DNA of 33,633 bases from Wenzhouxiangellaceae bacterium (GTDB lineage Bacteria; Pseudomonadota; Gammaproteobacteria; Xanthomonadales; Wenzhouxiangellaceae): NCBI GenBank assembly GCA_023258355.1, contig JALQZL010000003.1:3165-36797 (forward strand). Reading direction: 5' to 3'. This document shows, piece after piece, positions 25,582-33,633 of the stretch. The notes beneath the pieces were generated by a model that was given only the letters and a program-made list of their open reading frames with translations, ran no database searches and was not told where the DNA came from. A program made the position numbers and the translations under genes. The stretch's first letter is position 1, and every line of letters starts with the position of its first letter.

Positions 25582-26437
25582 ACGACCTCGATTGGTTATT
25601 TTGAGTGGTCTGTCTGGAGGCGGGAAATCCAGCGCACTTCATGCGCTAGAGGATCTTGGCTTTTACTGCGTTGACAACCTGCCCGGTGCGATCCTACCCA
25701 GCATGATCCACGAGATTGAAACACAGCCTCAGCGCTATTATGACGTTGCCATCGGTATGGATGTCAGAATGGGCTCCGAGGACCTTGCTACACTGACTCA
25801 GGCGCTGGACGAAATTTCATCAAGGCTACAGGTCTCATTGGTCTTTGTTGAGGCTGATAATGACGCGCTTATGCGTCGGTTTAGCGAAACTCGGCGTCGC
25901 CACCCCCTAACCAAAGAAACTGGCTTGGGTGCTGCCATTGCCCAAGAAAGGCAGTTACTGGACCCGCTAAGACAACGTGCCGACCATATCGTTGATACCT
26001 CACAAACGAATATTCATCAATTGCGGCATCAGATCTGGCGCCTCATCGGCGGTTCAGACGAATCAGATATCCAGATGATTGTGGTTGAATCTTTTGCATT
26101 CAAACATGGCGTGCCTCGAGATGTTGATTTCTTGTTTGATGCACGCGCACTACCCAATCCGCACTGGGAAAAAGCGCTAAGACCATTGGATGGTCGTGAC
26201 CAGGAGGTGATTGATTGGCTAGAGACACACACCGAGGTCACTGAGTTCAAAGAAGACATTGTTCGTTTTTTTAAACGCTGGCTCCCACCGATTGCCCAGG
26301 GGCAAAGAAGCCTTTTGACCATTGCGGTTGGATGCACTGGTGGACAACATCGCTCTGTCTATCTCTCTGAACAAATCGCTAGCGCGTTCCAAAAAGACGG
26401 CTTTGTCGTCAAAACTTTTCACCGCGAGCTCAACTAA
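25571..26437 (+). CDS. rapZ: RNase adapter protein RapZ
   Basis: 288 residues. Walker A GLSGGGKSS lies at 13-21, followed by ALEDLGFYCVDNLPGAILP and FVEADNDALMRRFSETRRRH. The C-terminal RNA- and metabolite-binding part contains VESFAFKHGVPRDVDFLFDA, RALPNPHWEKALRPLDGRD and IAVGCTGGQHRSVYLSEQI. In E. coli RapZ binds glucosamine-6-phosphate and steers RNase E to the GlmZ RNA. The rpoN-hpf-ptsN-rapZ order is conserved. The stop is only 3 bases from the convergent tsaB stop. Confidence 0.95.
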   Translation: MENRRPRLVILSGLSGGGKSSALHALEDLGFYCVDNLPGAILPSMIHEIETQPQRYYDVAIGMDVRMGSEDLATLTQALDEISSRLQVSLVFVEADNDALMRRFSETRRRHPLTKETGLGAAIAQERQLLDPLRQRADHIVDTSQTNIHQLRHQIWRLIGGSDESDIQMIVVESFAFKHGVPRDVDFLFDARALPNPHWEKALRPLDGRDQEVIDWLETHTEVTEFKEDIVRFFKRWLPPIAQGQRSLLTIAVGCTGGQHRSVYLSEQIASAFQKDGFVVKTFHRELN

Positions 26438-26440
26438 GCC

Positions 26441-27088
26441 TTAGCTAGTGACTTGGTTTCGCACATAGTGAGCTTTTAATTGCCAGGGGGTGACTGCATC
26501 TTGAGCAAGCGCAGCAGCACACACTGCCCTTGGTCTGACGTCGACATCTATGAGCGACGCGCGCTCTTTAGACTCTGACGCCAGCAATGTGGGATAAACA
26601 CGCAACCCATTGCCCATGAGTGCAGTGTCATCAGGCTCATCTCGGAGATGCACCGCCTCAGGAGAAACCACTCTCGCCTTATCTAGTGCAGCCCAACTTC
26701 CACTTGATGAACATTCAAACCTCTGCGTATAGACTTCTCCCATGCGGGCATCCATAATCACCATGACACGTTTTGCCACAGTGCACTGGGAAGCGACATT
26801 GAGAAGGCTTGAGACGGGATAAATAGGCAATGTATGCGCCAAAGCGATGCCCTGGACTAGCGAGAGGCCCATCCTTAGGCTGGTAAAGCCACCGGGCCCA
26901 TTACCCACGACCAAACGATCAAGTTGTTCATAATCTAACCTGGCTTCGATCATGAGTTTCTGAATCCATGGCCAGAGCACTTCAGAATGAATTTGAGCAC
27001 CGACCTCTTCACGCTCAAAAGCACCATGAGCAGAAATGACAGCCACACTACACCAGTCAGTCGAGGTTTCAATTGAGAGTATGTTCAT
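26441..27088 (-). CDS. tsaB: tRNA N6-threonylcarbamoyladenosine synthesis protein TsaB
   Basis: 215 residues. The ASKHA-type start MNILSIETSTDWCSVAVISA and the VVGNGPGGFTSLRMGLSL segment identify TsaB, as does VIMDARMGEVYTQRF. TsaB pairs with TsaD and TsaE to attach threonylcarbamoyl to A37 of ANN-decoding tRNAs. It is non-catalytic but essential in many bacteria. It lies 12 bases after the helicase gene on the same strand, matching the yoaA-tsaB adjacency of E. coli. Confidence 0.94.
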   Translation of the reverse strand: MNILSIETSTDWCSVAVISAHGAFEREEVGAQIHSEVLWPWIQKLMIEARLDYEQLDRLVVGNGPGGFTSLRMGLSLVQGIALAHTLPIYPVSSLLNVASQCTVAKRVMVIMDARMGEVYTQRFECSSSGSWAALDKARVVSPEAVHLRDEPDDTALMGNGLRVYPTLLASESKERASLIDVDVRPRAVCAAALAQDAVTPWQLKAHYVRNQVTS

Positions 27089-27100
27089 GATGTAGTCATT

Positions 27101-29008
27101 CTAATGCTCAAGGTGCTGATCAAGAAAATCTATCGCCTCTTTTGCAGAATCAATTGGCGTCATCTTTGGCAGACTCTTCATAAAAATTCGACCATAAGAT
27201 CGATTCTTTAGGCGGATATCACCAATAACAAGTACGCCGAAGTCTTCCGCTTGTCTTATCAAACGCCCCACACCTTGCTTCAGGGCCAAGACAGCATGGG
27301 GCATTTGGACAGTCGCAAAGGCCCGTTCACCGCGCTCTGTCGCCGCCTTTATCATGGCTTCTAATACTGGATCATCGGGCGGTGCAAAGGGCAGCTTATC
27401 AATAACCACAACACTCAGTAAGTCCCCCGGGACATCAACGCCCTCCCAAAAGCTGGCTGCTCCCAGCAAGACGCTATTTGGCTCACTAATGAAGCGTTGT
27501 AGCAATGTTCTTCTCGTTTGCTCTTCTTGCACCAGTAAATTGAATTCAGTGTGACTTCGCAGCCATTGGGCTGCCTCACGCAGTGCACGATGTGAAGTAA
27601 ATAAAAGAAAAGCGCGTCCCTTGCTGGCTTGTAGTAGAGGCTTTATGTGCTCTAACAGTTGAGTGGTATGCTGTTGGTCACTAGGCTCTGGCAGGGTACT
27701 GGGCACCCAGAGTCGTGTTTGATCCTCATAGCAAAAGGGCGTCTCAACAATCATCTCTCGACAATGCTCAATCCCCAGTCGCTGGGTAAAATGATCAAAA
27801 TGACCCGCTACAGTTAAGGTGGCAGAGGTGAGTATCCAAGTAGCGTTCACCTCTGCTCGGATAGCTTGAATGGGGGTAGAAATATCCATAGGGGTTAAAT
27901 TCAAATTGAAACGGCCTTGCCGGTGGCTAAACCAGCGGACGGCGTGTTCATCTCCACCAATAAACTGCCTCAGTCTTTGATGCAGTGTAGATGCCCGTTC
28001 CCAACATTGCGCAAGTTCCCGAGTTTGGTCAGAGACTGCCGAAAGTGCTTCGGCTAATTTGCTCAAGGCATCTGCAATCGCCACAAGTTCTGACTCAACC
28101 GAACCGAGTTTGGTGTAATCACCGCGCGAGGGCAAATCAGCAAAGATTGACATGCCTCTGTCCACTTTTTGTTTCAAGAGATCTAATGGTTGACGCAGTA
28201 GCGAGAGGGTGCCTGTCGCCCCCGAGCAGGCAGCCAGCGCATCTCGTCCGAGCTCCCGCAACTGCCAGCCAGTAACCGTTTCGGAAAAAAATCGCATGGC
28301 AGTATCTGGCACTTGATGTGCTTCATCCATCACAATCACGTCAGCACCAGGTAACACCTCTCCGAACCCCCCCTGCTTGAGGGCAAAATCAGCGAAGAGC
28401 AAATGATGATTCACAACCACAATCTCTGCCGATTGTGCCTGTCGACGTGCTTTTGCGACGTGACACTTAGAAAACAAGGGGCACTCAGAACCCAAACAGT
28501 TATCTTGTGTTGAAGTCACCCAAGGCCACACCCCAGAATCGGTGCTAATGGTATCTAGTTCAGCGATATCTCCTGAATCAGTTTTCGTGGACCACGCTTC
28601 AACTGATCTAAAATCGGACCCCCATGCACCATCTCGAACTTTCTCATCTTTGCCATGAAGCGCCAAGCGGTGGAGACACAAATAATTGGATCGGCCTTTC
28701 AATAAGGCAATATCGCGCTCCACTCCGAGAGCACGCAATGCCAGCGGGAGATCACGGTTATAGAGCTGATCTTGGAGATTCAATGTGCCGGTCGATAAAA
28801 TAGCGCGCTCGGCATGCATGAGAACAGGGAGCAGATAGGCCAGAGTTTTGCCGGTTCCAGTCGCTGCTTCAACGACAAGATCTGTGTGGTCGAGCACAGC
28901 ATTCTCAACAGCCTCAGACATGGCCAACTGGCCTGGCCTTGGCGTGAAGCGCCCGATTAAATGATTGAGAGCCCCATCGGATCCCAGGATCTGAGACAGA
29001 TCAGTCAT
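27101..29008 (-). CDS. yoaA: DinG/YoaA-family ATP-dependent DNA helicase
   Basis: 635 residues. Walker A is EAATGTGKT near 47-55 and the DEAH box VIVMDEAHQVPD. Four cysteines at 111, 171, 176 and 182 match the XPD-type 4Fe-4S cluster. Helicase domain 2 includes AFLLFTSHRALREAAQWL, the SFWEGVDVPGD motif V region and QGVGRLIRQ motif VI. The length and the position next to tsaB favour YoaA over the longer DinG. YoaA is a superfamily 2 helicase linked to DNA repair and nucleoside-analogue tolerance. The Fe-S site links it functionally to cluster assembly by the suf genes at the left end of the window. Confidence 0.93.
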   Translation of the reverse strand: MTDLSQILGSDGALNHLIGRFTPRPGQLAMSEAVENAVLDHTDLVVEAATGTGKTLAYLLPVLMHAERAILSTGTLNLQDQLYNRDLPLALRALGVERDIALLKGRSNYLCLHRLALHGKDEKVRDGAWGSDFRSVEAWSTKTDSGDIAELDTISTDSGVWPWVTSTQDNCLGSECPLFSKCHVAKARRQAQSAEIVVVNHHLLFADFALKQGGFGEVLPGADVIVMDEAHQVPDTAMRFFSETVTGWQLRELGRDALAACSGATGTLSLLRQPLDLLKQKVDRGMSIFADLPSRGDYTKLGSVESELVAIADALSKLAEALSAVSDQTRELAQCWERASTLHQRLRQFIGGDEHAVRWFSHRQGRFNLNLTPMDISTPIQAIRAEVNATWILTSATLTVAGHFDHFTQRLGIEHCREMIVETPFCYEDQTRLWVPSTLPEPSDQQHTTQLLEHIKPLLQASKGRAFLLFTSHRALREAAQWLRSHTEFNLLVQEEQTRRTLLQRFISEPNSVLLGAASFWEGVDVPGDLLSVVVIDKLPFAPPDDPVLEAMIKAATERGERAFATVQMPHAVLALKQGVGRLIRQAEDFGVLVIGDIRLKNRSYGRIFMKSLPKMTPIDSAKEAIDFLDQHLEH

Positions 29009-29026
29009 CGAAAACTTTCCGTCACA

Positions 29027-29533
29027 CTAAAAACGATCTGGCCGCGTGCGTTCACACAGAGGGATCCGGGCTTCTGCTCGCCCAACTTGATCCCATTGAC
29101 CCAGGTTCTGATAGGCCACGACTAAACCACGCCAATTGCGTTTACATAAATGACCTAGGCGGGGGCCCAACTCAATGGACTTTGTAATATTCGTAATTGC
29201 GTCTGTCCATCTACCCTGCTCTAGTTGAACCTCAGCCACCTGTTGCAAAATATCTGGGGCATTGGGCTCAATCACCAATGCTCTGTCGAGTAAGCGCAGC
29301 GCTTGGTCAAAGTCTCGGCGCTTTTCTGCCACCATGGCCTTGCCCATCATATCTGTGACGATGGGATTTCTGAGGCCATAAATTTGGAGGCCTGTCTGGG
29401 TATCCGTTCCCACCCCGCGGACTTGTTCAGCCAGTGTCAATCGGCCCAAACCCGCTTGGCAGGCGGTTAAAAGGGCCACTATCGATGCTCCCAGCACAGC
29501 GCACTGGAGCCATTGCGAGCGTTTCGTTCCCAT
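29027..29533 (-). CDS. TPR-containing lipoprotein
   Basis: About 168 residues from the ATG at 29531-29533. The start MGTKRSQWLQCAVLGASIVA leads to the lipobox LTAC, a lipid-anchored export signal; a longer reading to 29608 would bury it. The mature part has two tetratricopeptide-like repeats around AMVAEKRRDFDQALRLLDRA and LQQVAEVQLEQGRWTDAITN, a scaffold for protein contacts. A candidate -10 lies upstream. It is 18 bases before the yoaA gene and probably co-transcribed with it and tsaB. The partner is unknown. Confidence 0.8.
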   Translation of the reverse strand: MGTKRSQWLQCAVLGASIVALLTACQAGLGRLTLAEQVRGVGTDTQTGLQIYGLRNPIVTDMMGKAMVAEKRRDFDQALRLLDRALVIEPNAPDILQQVAEVQLEQGRWTDAITNITKSIELGPRLGHLCKRNWRGLVVAYQNLGQWDQVGRAEARIPLCERTRPDRF

Positions 29534-29563
29534 CAAAGAGCCTAAACCGTCATGTCCTGCTTC

Positions 29564-29569
29564 AGTATA
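29564..29569 (-). promoter_or_regulatory. Candidate -10 element for the TPR lipoprotein operon
   Basis: Read on the minus strand this is TATACT, five of six consensus bases, about 31 bases upstream of the lipoprotein ATG. The 17-base-spaced -35 position (GGGGCA) is poor, so the site is suggestive only. Confidence 0.4.
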
Positions 29570-29630
29570 GCTTACCCATAGCGCACTGCCCCTTTCAGGT
29601 GTTATCACGACCGAATCAGCGCAGGCTTAT

Positions 29631-29638
29631 GGGGGGGG
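29631..29638. repeat. Run of eight G in the divergent intergenic region
   Basis: A homopolymer of eight G sits between the TPR lipoprotein and the giant glycosyltransferase, about 28 bases upstream of a TATAAT on the plus strand. It directly abuts a TTGATT. Such tracts can vary in length by slippage. Confidence 0.9.
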
Positions 29639-29666
29639 TTGATTCAGCCTCACGAAGCCTTTTCGC

Positions 29667-29672
29667 TATAAT
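29667..29672 (+). promoter_or_regulatory. -10 element for the giant glycosyltransferase
   Basis: A perfect TATAAT, about 60 bases upstream of the ATG at 29732. The expected -35 position at 17-base spacing (TCAGCC) is weak, while TTGATT at 29639-29644 is a good -35-like hexamer but 22 bases away. Such spacing suggests an activator-dependent or weak promoter. Confidence 0.5.
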
Positions 29673-29700
29673 GGAGGACTAGGCGCTTGGAGAGCACGGT

Positions 29701-29720
29701 GGCCCGAAGAGGCCTTTTTT
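29701..29720 (+). terminator. Short GC hairpin with T6, possible leader attenuator
   Basis: GGCC, a six-base loop (CGAAGA), GGCC and six T form a minimal intrinsic-terminator-like structure between the TATAAT and the ATG. The stem is only 4 base pairs, so activity is uncertain. If a GTG at 29699 were the true start, this would be coding sequence. Confidence 0.35.
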
Positions 29721-29731
29721 GGCAGAGCATC

Positions 29732-32700
29732 ATGACGGCGAATCAACCCCCATCATCCATACCGGGTAAATTGGATCAAAATTTCGATCCAATACCCGTG
29801 ATTTGCTTGCCGAATAGCCAAGGCTTGATTGATGATGAATGGCTTCAATCTGTGCGGCAGGCGTTTCCAAATTCGCGTTTTATGACGGTGCCTCGACTCG
29901 CCGAGGCCCATCAGCTTGAGGCTTGCCCAAAGCTGAGTGTCAGTCACACAGGATGGTTAGTGAAGATCAGCACTTGGCTTGATCAACCCAGCCTAGTGAT
30001 AGAGAGTGGATTAAGCATTCCCCTTTTCTTAAACCAACGTCTCCAGCTTATCTTGCAGGAAGAGAACCTCGCCGAGGTCATGGTTCTCTCTGGCAATTAC
30101 AACCCAGCGCTTAATCCTGTGGGTGATCTCTCACTTGATTGTCCGGGAGCTTCAGTGGATCGCCTGATTTGGCATTTTTCTGAGGGTGTTATCTCATCGA
30201 TCGAGCCCAATTTAGTGAACGAGGCCAAAGCAGCACTGGTTAGCCCACAAAAAAATAAAGCGGTGTCCATGGGTGTGACTGATCTGTGTTTCCTCCACGA
30301 CCCAAGTAAGCCAATCCAGTCAAAGCAAGCGCCTGCATCTTGTCTGACAAGAGCCTTCGGCTCTGTTCGCCATCGACTGGCGGGCTCTCAAGAACAAGGC
30401 GATGATGACAACACTTATCTCGGACTAGATGGCATGCCGGTGACTTTGCACATCACTCACAACTGGGGTGGTGGTATTTCTCGCTGGATCAATGATGTGT
30501 GCAAGCACGATAGGTCATCACACCATTTAGTCTTGACAGCCACTCATCCTGAAAAAAGCAAGCTGTTTGGTCAAAGTCTTACCCTATACGCGCAATCCAG
30601 AAAGAAAGAGGCACTTCATCACTTTGATCTCGAGCCGATGATTGCGGATACGACGAATTCTCATGAAGGCTATGGGCAATTTATAGCGTGGGTGATCAAA
30701 CGCTATGGTGTGAGCCGAATGATTGTCTCATCTGTGATTGGCCACAGCTTAGATTGCCTTCGGCAGAACGTGCCAACACTCCAAGTTCTGCATGATTTCT
30801 ACCCAGCTTCACCTGTCCTCGACGCAGATCCACTGACCTATCTAGATTCCTCAGGTCATTTTAATTTTGAGACCTGCCTGGAAGAAAATCGAGAACACTT
30901 TATATTTTATGACGAGGCACCTGAACGCTGGCAACGACTCAAAAATGATTGGTATGAGGCAGTGCATGCGAATCAGATTGCGCTGCTGGCCCCCACACAA
31001 CACGTGTCTTCCCGATGGCAAGCATTGTTTGGAGGGCAACTACCTCGGATCCATGTGATCCCTCATGGCTTCGATCAGCCAGCTGAATGGCGAGATGCCA
31101 AGCGGGGTGAAAATGACGCCTCTGAGCCACCAGCACAGAATCACTTTGTCATCCTAGGGCGATTATCTTCTGGCAAGGGTCTAAAAAGACTCTGCGACAT
31201 TTCAGATCACTTCGGTAACCGTATTCGCCTGAGTGTCATTGGCGGTGGGTTTGAGGCCATGCAGCTCTTCGGCCGTCCGAATGTCGATATTATCTTGGAC
31301 TATGACGAGGCATCTTTGCCCAAGCATCTTGCCCATTTAAATGCTCGAGCCGCTCTGTTTCTCTCTCGTGTTCCTGAAACTTGGAATTATGTTTTGAGCG
31401 AAGCGTGGGCCCTGAGACTTGCCGTGATTGCGCCTGACTTGGGAAGCTTTCATGAGCGCATTAGCCATGGTGTTAATGGACTACTCTATCCACCCAGCAC
31501 TGATGATCTGATCGAATTACTAGAGCAAGTGATCAGCGGTGATCTCAGCTGCCCTGAAGTGTCTGAACACATTGGTGAGCCTTCCATGGCTGACACACTC
31601 AAGGCTTATGAGAATGTCATCGCCTATGGCAGTCGTCCCAGTCAATGGTGCGTAATGCCGAACAGGCCTCAGGCATCTGTCAGGATCATAGAAGAAGCAC
31701 TCAACCAAAAAGAGCGCCAACTGGATCGAGCCACTCAGAATCAAGCGATATTGCATGAGCGAATCAACGAGCAGGCCGATCTATTGGCCCGTCTTGATCG
31801 TACGCTGAAAGAGCGGACTGATTGGGCGCTGAGCCTAGAGAAAGTCATCACCGCACAGTCACTGCCTCATCCCGATAGTGACAATCCTTCGAATACAAAT
31901 ATCGAGATAGAAGCTCTCCAGAGAAAACTTCTTCAAGCTCAACAAGAGCGTGACTGGTCTGAAAGCCAGCTTGCAGAGGTTAGAGATAGTCGTTCTTGGC
32001 GACTCACTCGTCCATTTCGTGTCTTTGCACGCATCATAAGAGCACTGCACCAGCGCAAAGCATGGCTGCCAAGTAATTGGCTACGCCAAACCAAACGGTT
32101 TATACACGCTGTGCGTCTACACGGTTGGCGTACGACTATTGAGGCATTGCAGCATCAAAAGGCCACTGGGGAAACACACCGGCATGACTTTGAGAATATT
32201 CAGCACCCTACCCTAAGAGACGCTTCTCAACCCATCGTCTTCTCAAGGCTTAAAGATATTAGTCAGCCCGCTATTTCATTGATTATTCCTGTCTTTAACA
32301 ACCTGGCTTACACAGCACATTGTTTAAGAAGTCTCCAAGAAACAGATGAGGGCTTAGCCATTGAGATTATTGTTGTCAATGACTGCTCCACAGACGACAC
32401 GGCAGAGTTTCTTGAACAGTGTGAGGGCATCAAAGTTATCACCTTGTCAAGCAATTCTGGATTCATCGCCAGTTGTAATGCAGGCGCACAGCGTGCTTCA
32501 GGAGACCATTTGGTCTTTCTAAATAATGATATCCAAGTCACCCCAGGGTGGCTGACCCATCTGATGTCACCATTCCACCATTTTCCAAAGACAGGTATTG
32601 TTGGTGCAAAACTGGTCTACCCAGACGGCTCACTACAAGAGGCCGGCGGCATTATTTTCAATGATGGCTCTGGATGGAATTACGGGCGACTGGGCTCACC

Positions 32701-33633
32701 CCACAACTCCCAAGTTCAATTTCTGTCTCAAGCCGACTACGTCTCTGGTGCATGTCTAGCGATTCGAGCAGAGCTTTTTGGTGAGCTTGATGGGTTCGAC
32801 TCACACTACTGTCCTGCCTACTACGAGGATACTGACTTGTGCTTCAAAGCGCGCCAACATGGCTGGGATGTCCTCTATCAGCCCAGTGCAGTCATTATTC
32901 ATTTTGAAGGGATCAGCAATGGGACCTCTGAAAGCTCAGGAATCAAGCGATATCAGGCGGTGAATCGTAAAAAATTCAGGGAAAGATGGAAAGATGTTTT
33001 AGCTAAGCAGCCACCACCTGTTCCTGGCCCTGAAGCCAAGGTTTTGATCGAACAGGCCCGTCACCACCGGTCTCGCGGCCATATTTTGGTGGTTGATGCT
33101 GTGACGCCACAACCTGACCACGACTCTGGTTCTGTTCGGATGGTGACGCTATTAGAAATCCTCATAGACATGGGATATCGAGTGACCTTTGTGCCTGTGA
33201 ACCTTGCCTGGGATGGTGACTATTCTCAATCACTCAGAGACAGGGGCATTGAGACGCTGAATCATCCTGACATTTCATCCATCAAACAGTGGCTTCAGCA
33301 CTATGGTCAATTACTAGATTATGTCGTTGGAAGTCGCTACTACGTCTTAGACGATATTTTGTCAGATGTTCGAGAATACTGTCCAAATGCCAAAGTGATC
33401 TTTGATACCGTGGATCTCCATTTTCTACGCGAACAAAGACGCGCTGATTTAGAAAACGACACTGAAATGGCTAAGCTTGCTCAGAAAACGGAAAAAAAAG
33501 AACTAAGCCTGATCAGTGAGAGCGATATCACTTTGGTCGTTAGCCCGATTGAGCAGTCCATTCTTCAGAAGAAATTGCCAGACGCCCGTGTTGAGATTCT
33601 CTCAAATATTCATACGCCAGTGACAGCGCCCTC
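29732..33633 (+). CDS. Giant multi-domain glycosyltransferase (partial, runs off right edge)
   Basis: From the ATG at 29732 the frame stays open for 1300 codons to the right edge. An in-frame GTG at 29699 with GGAGAG upstream is an alternative start. Residues 1-230 are unassigned. A GT-B/GT4-like domain follows: HITHNWGGGISRWINDVCK near 239, FVILGRLSSGKGLKRL near 472, and RVPETWNYVLSEAW with an E-X7-E motif near 545. A helical linker (about 650-760) ends in RDSRSWRLTRPFR, a linker seen in large polymer glycosyltransferases. A GT2 domain then runs from about 847 (SLIIPVFNNLAYTAHCLRSL) with VFLNNDIQVTPGWL near 929 and YYEDTDLCFKARQHGWDV near 1029. From about 1116 (HILVVDAVTPQPDHDSGSVR) a third, GT4-like domain starts and is cut off. 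No signal peptide or membrane helix is evident. It probably builds a surface polysaccharide or O-antigen; the donor sugars are unknown. Confidence 0.88.
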   Translation, partial: MTANQPPSSIPGKLDQNFDPIPVICLPNSQGLIDDEWLQSVRQAFPNSRFMTVPRLAEAHQLEACPKLSVSHTGWLVKISTWLDQPSLVIESGLSIPLFLNQRLQLILQEENLAEVMVLSGNYNPALNPVGDLSLDCPGASVDRLIWHFSEGVISSIEPNLVNEAKAALVSPQKNKAVSMGVTDLCFLHDPSKPIQSKQAPASCLTRAFGSVRHRLAGSQEQGDDDNTYLGLDGMPVTLHITHNWGGGISRWINDVCKHDRSSHHLVLTATHPEKSKLFGQSLTLYAQSRKKEALHHFDLEPMIADTTNSHEGYGQFIAWVIKRYGVSRMIVSSVIGHSLDCLRQNVPTLQVLHDFYPASPVLDADPLTYLDSSGHFNFETCLEENREHFIFYDEAPERWQRLKNDWYEAVHANQIALLAPTQHVSSRWQALFGGQLPRIHVIPHGFDQPAEWRDAKRGENDASEPPAQNHFVILGRLSSGKGLKRLCDISDHFGNRIRLSVIGGGFEAMQLFGRPNVDIILDYDEASLPKHLAHLNARAALFLSRVPETWNYVLSEAWALRLAVIAPDLGSFHERISHGVNGLLYPPSTDDLIELLEQVISGDLSCPEVSEHIGEPSMADTLKAYENVIAYGSRPSQWCVMPNRPQASVRIIEEALNQKERQLDRATQNQAILHERINEQADLLARLDRTLKERTDWALSLEKVITAQSLPHPDSDNPSNTNIEIEALQRKLLQAQQERDWSESQLAEVRDSRSWRLTRPFRVFARIIRALHQRKAWLPSNWLRQTKRFIHAVRLHGWRTTIEALQHQKATGETHRHDFENIQHPTLRDASQPIVFSRLKDISQPAISLIIPVFNNLAYTAHCLRSLQETDEGLAIEIIVVNDCSTDDTAEFLEQCEGIKVITLSSNSGFIASCNAGAQRASGDHLVFLNNDIQVTPGWLTHLMSPFHHFPKTGIVGAKLVYPDGSLQEAGGIIFNDGSGWNYGRLGSPHNSQVQFLSQADYVSGACLAIRAELFGELDGFDSHYCPAYYEDTDLCFKARQHGWDVLYQPSAVIIHFEGISNGTSESSGIKRYQAVNRKKFRERWKDVLAKQPPPVPGPEAKVLIEQARHHRSRGHILVVDAVTPQPDHDSGSVRMVTLLEILIDMGYRVTFVPVNLAWDGDYSQSLRDRGIETLNHPDISSIKQWLQHYGQLLDYVVGSRYYVLDDILSDVREYCPNAKVIFDTVDLHFLREQRRADLENDTEMAKLAQKTEKKELSLISESDITLVVSPIEQSILQKKLPDARVEILSNIHTPVTAP

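Noticed and set aside
26430..26446. CTAAG-C-CTTAG palindrome between rapZ and tsaB as bidirectional terminator
   Set aside because: Loop of one base is sterically impossible as a hairpin of that stem, and no T-run follows on either strand.
30851..31136. Minus-strand open frames of 62-65 codons in the giant glycosyltransferase
   Set aside because: They are antisense to a continuous, motif-rich coding frame.
1..33633. Mobile elements, tRNA genes, CRISPR arrays or prophage
   Set aside because: No direct-repeat arrays, transposase or integrase motifs, or cloverleaf-like sequences were found on reading either strand.

Overview
The window reads as a chromosomal segment of a gammaproteobacterium with about balanced base composition, free-living and Gram-negative. 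Four conserved neighbourhoods support this: the kdsD-kdsC-lptC-lptA-lptB-rpoN-hpf-ptsN-rapZ block, ibaG-murA, DUF2066 divergent from purM-purN-DUF3108, and yoaA beside tsaB. Genes are packed tightly, many with 1-4 base overlaps. I see no tRNA, rRNA, CRISPR array, insertion sequence or integrase, and no gene-free stretch longer than about 165 bases. Genus cannot be judged from the sequence alone.

Layout. 1-3524 (minus): a SUF Fe-S assembly operon in the order Rrf2-type regulator, sufB, sufC, sufD, with sufD cut by the left edge. 3659-8010 (plus): a compact four-gene run with a winged-helix/glycosyltransferase-like protein, the MurNAc/GlcNAc anomeric kinase AmgK, a PAPS-dependent sulfotransferase and the uridylyltransferase MurU. 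8086-12615 (plus): three-subunit proton-translocating transhydrogenase pntAA-pntAB-pntB, followed by an unknown lipoprotein. 12604-14902 (minus): DUF2066 protein, CDP-alcohol phosphatidyltransferase and Hda. 14993-17457 (plus): purM-purN-DUF3108. 17469-18976 (minus): ibaG-murA. 19103-26437 (plus): the yrbG-to-rapZ block for Kdo synthesis, LPS export, sigma-54 and nitrogen-PTS functions. 26441-29533 (minus): a TPR lipoprotein, a YoaA/DinG helicase and tsaB. 29732-33633 (plus): the first 1300 codons of a giant multi-domain glycosyltransferase that leaves the right edge and probably opens a surface-polysaccharide cluster.

How they fit. Much of the window serves the envelope: MurA (peptidoglycan entry), AmgK/MurU (peptidoglycan sugar salvage), KdsD/KdsC (Kdo), LptA/B/C (LPS export), a phospholipid synthase and surface glycosyltransferases. 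PtsN, RapZ, sigma-54 and HPF add nutrient and stationary-phase control.

The most unusual part is 3659-8010. There the normally paired amgK and murU are separated by a sulfotransferase gene and preceded by a glycosyltransferase-like gene, all apparently translationally coupled. On paper that is a complete route: sugar kinase, nucleotidyl transfer, glycosyl transfer, sulfation. Second in interest is the right-end glycosyltransferase, whose upstream region holds a run of eight G, a perfect TATAAT and a short terminator-like hairpin.
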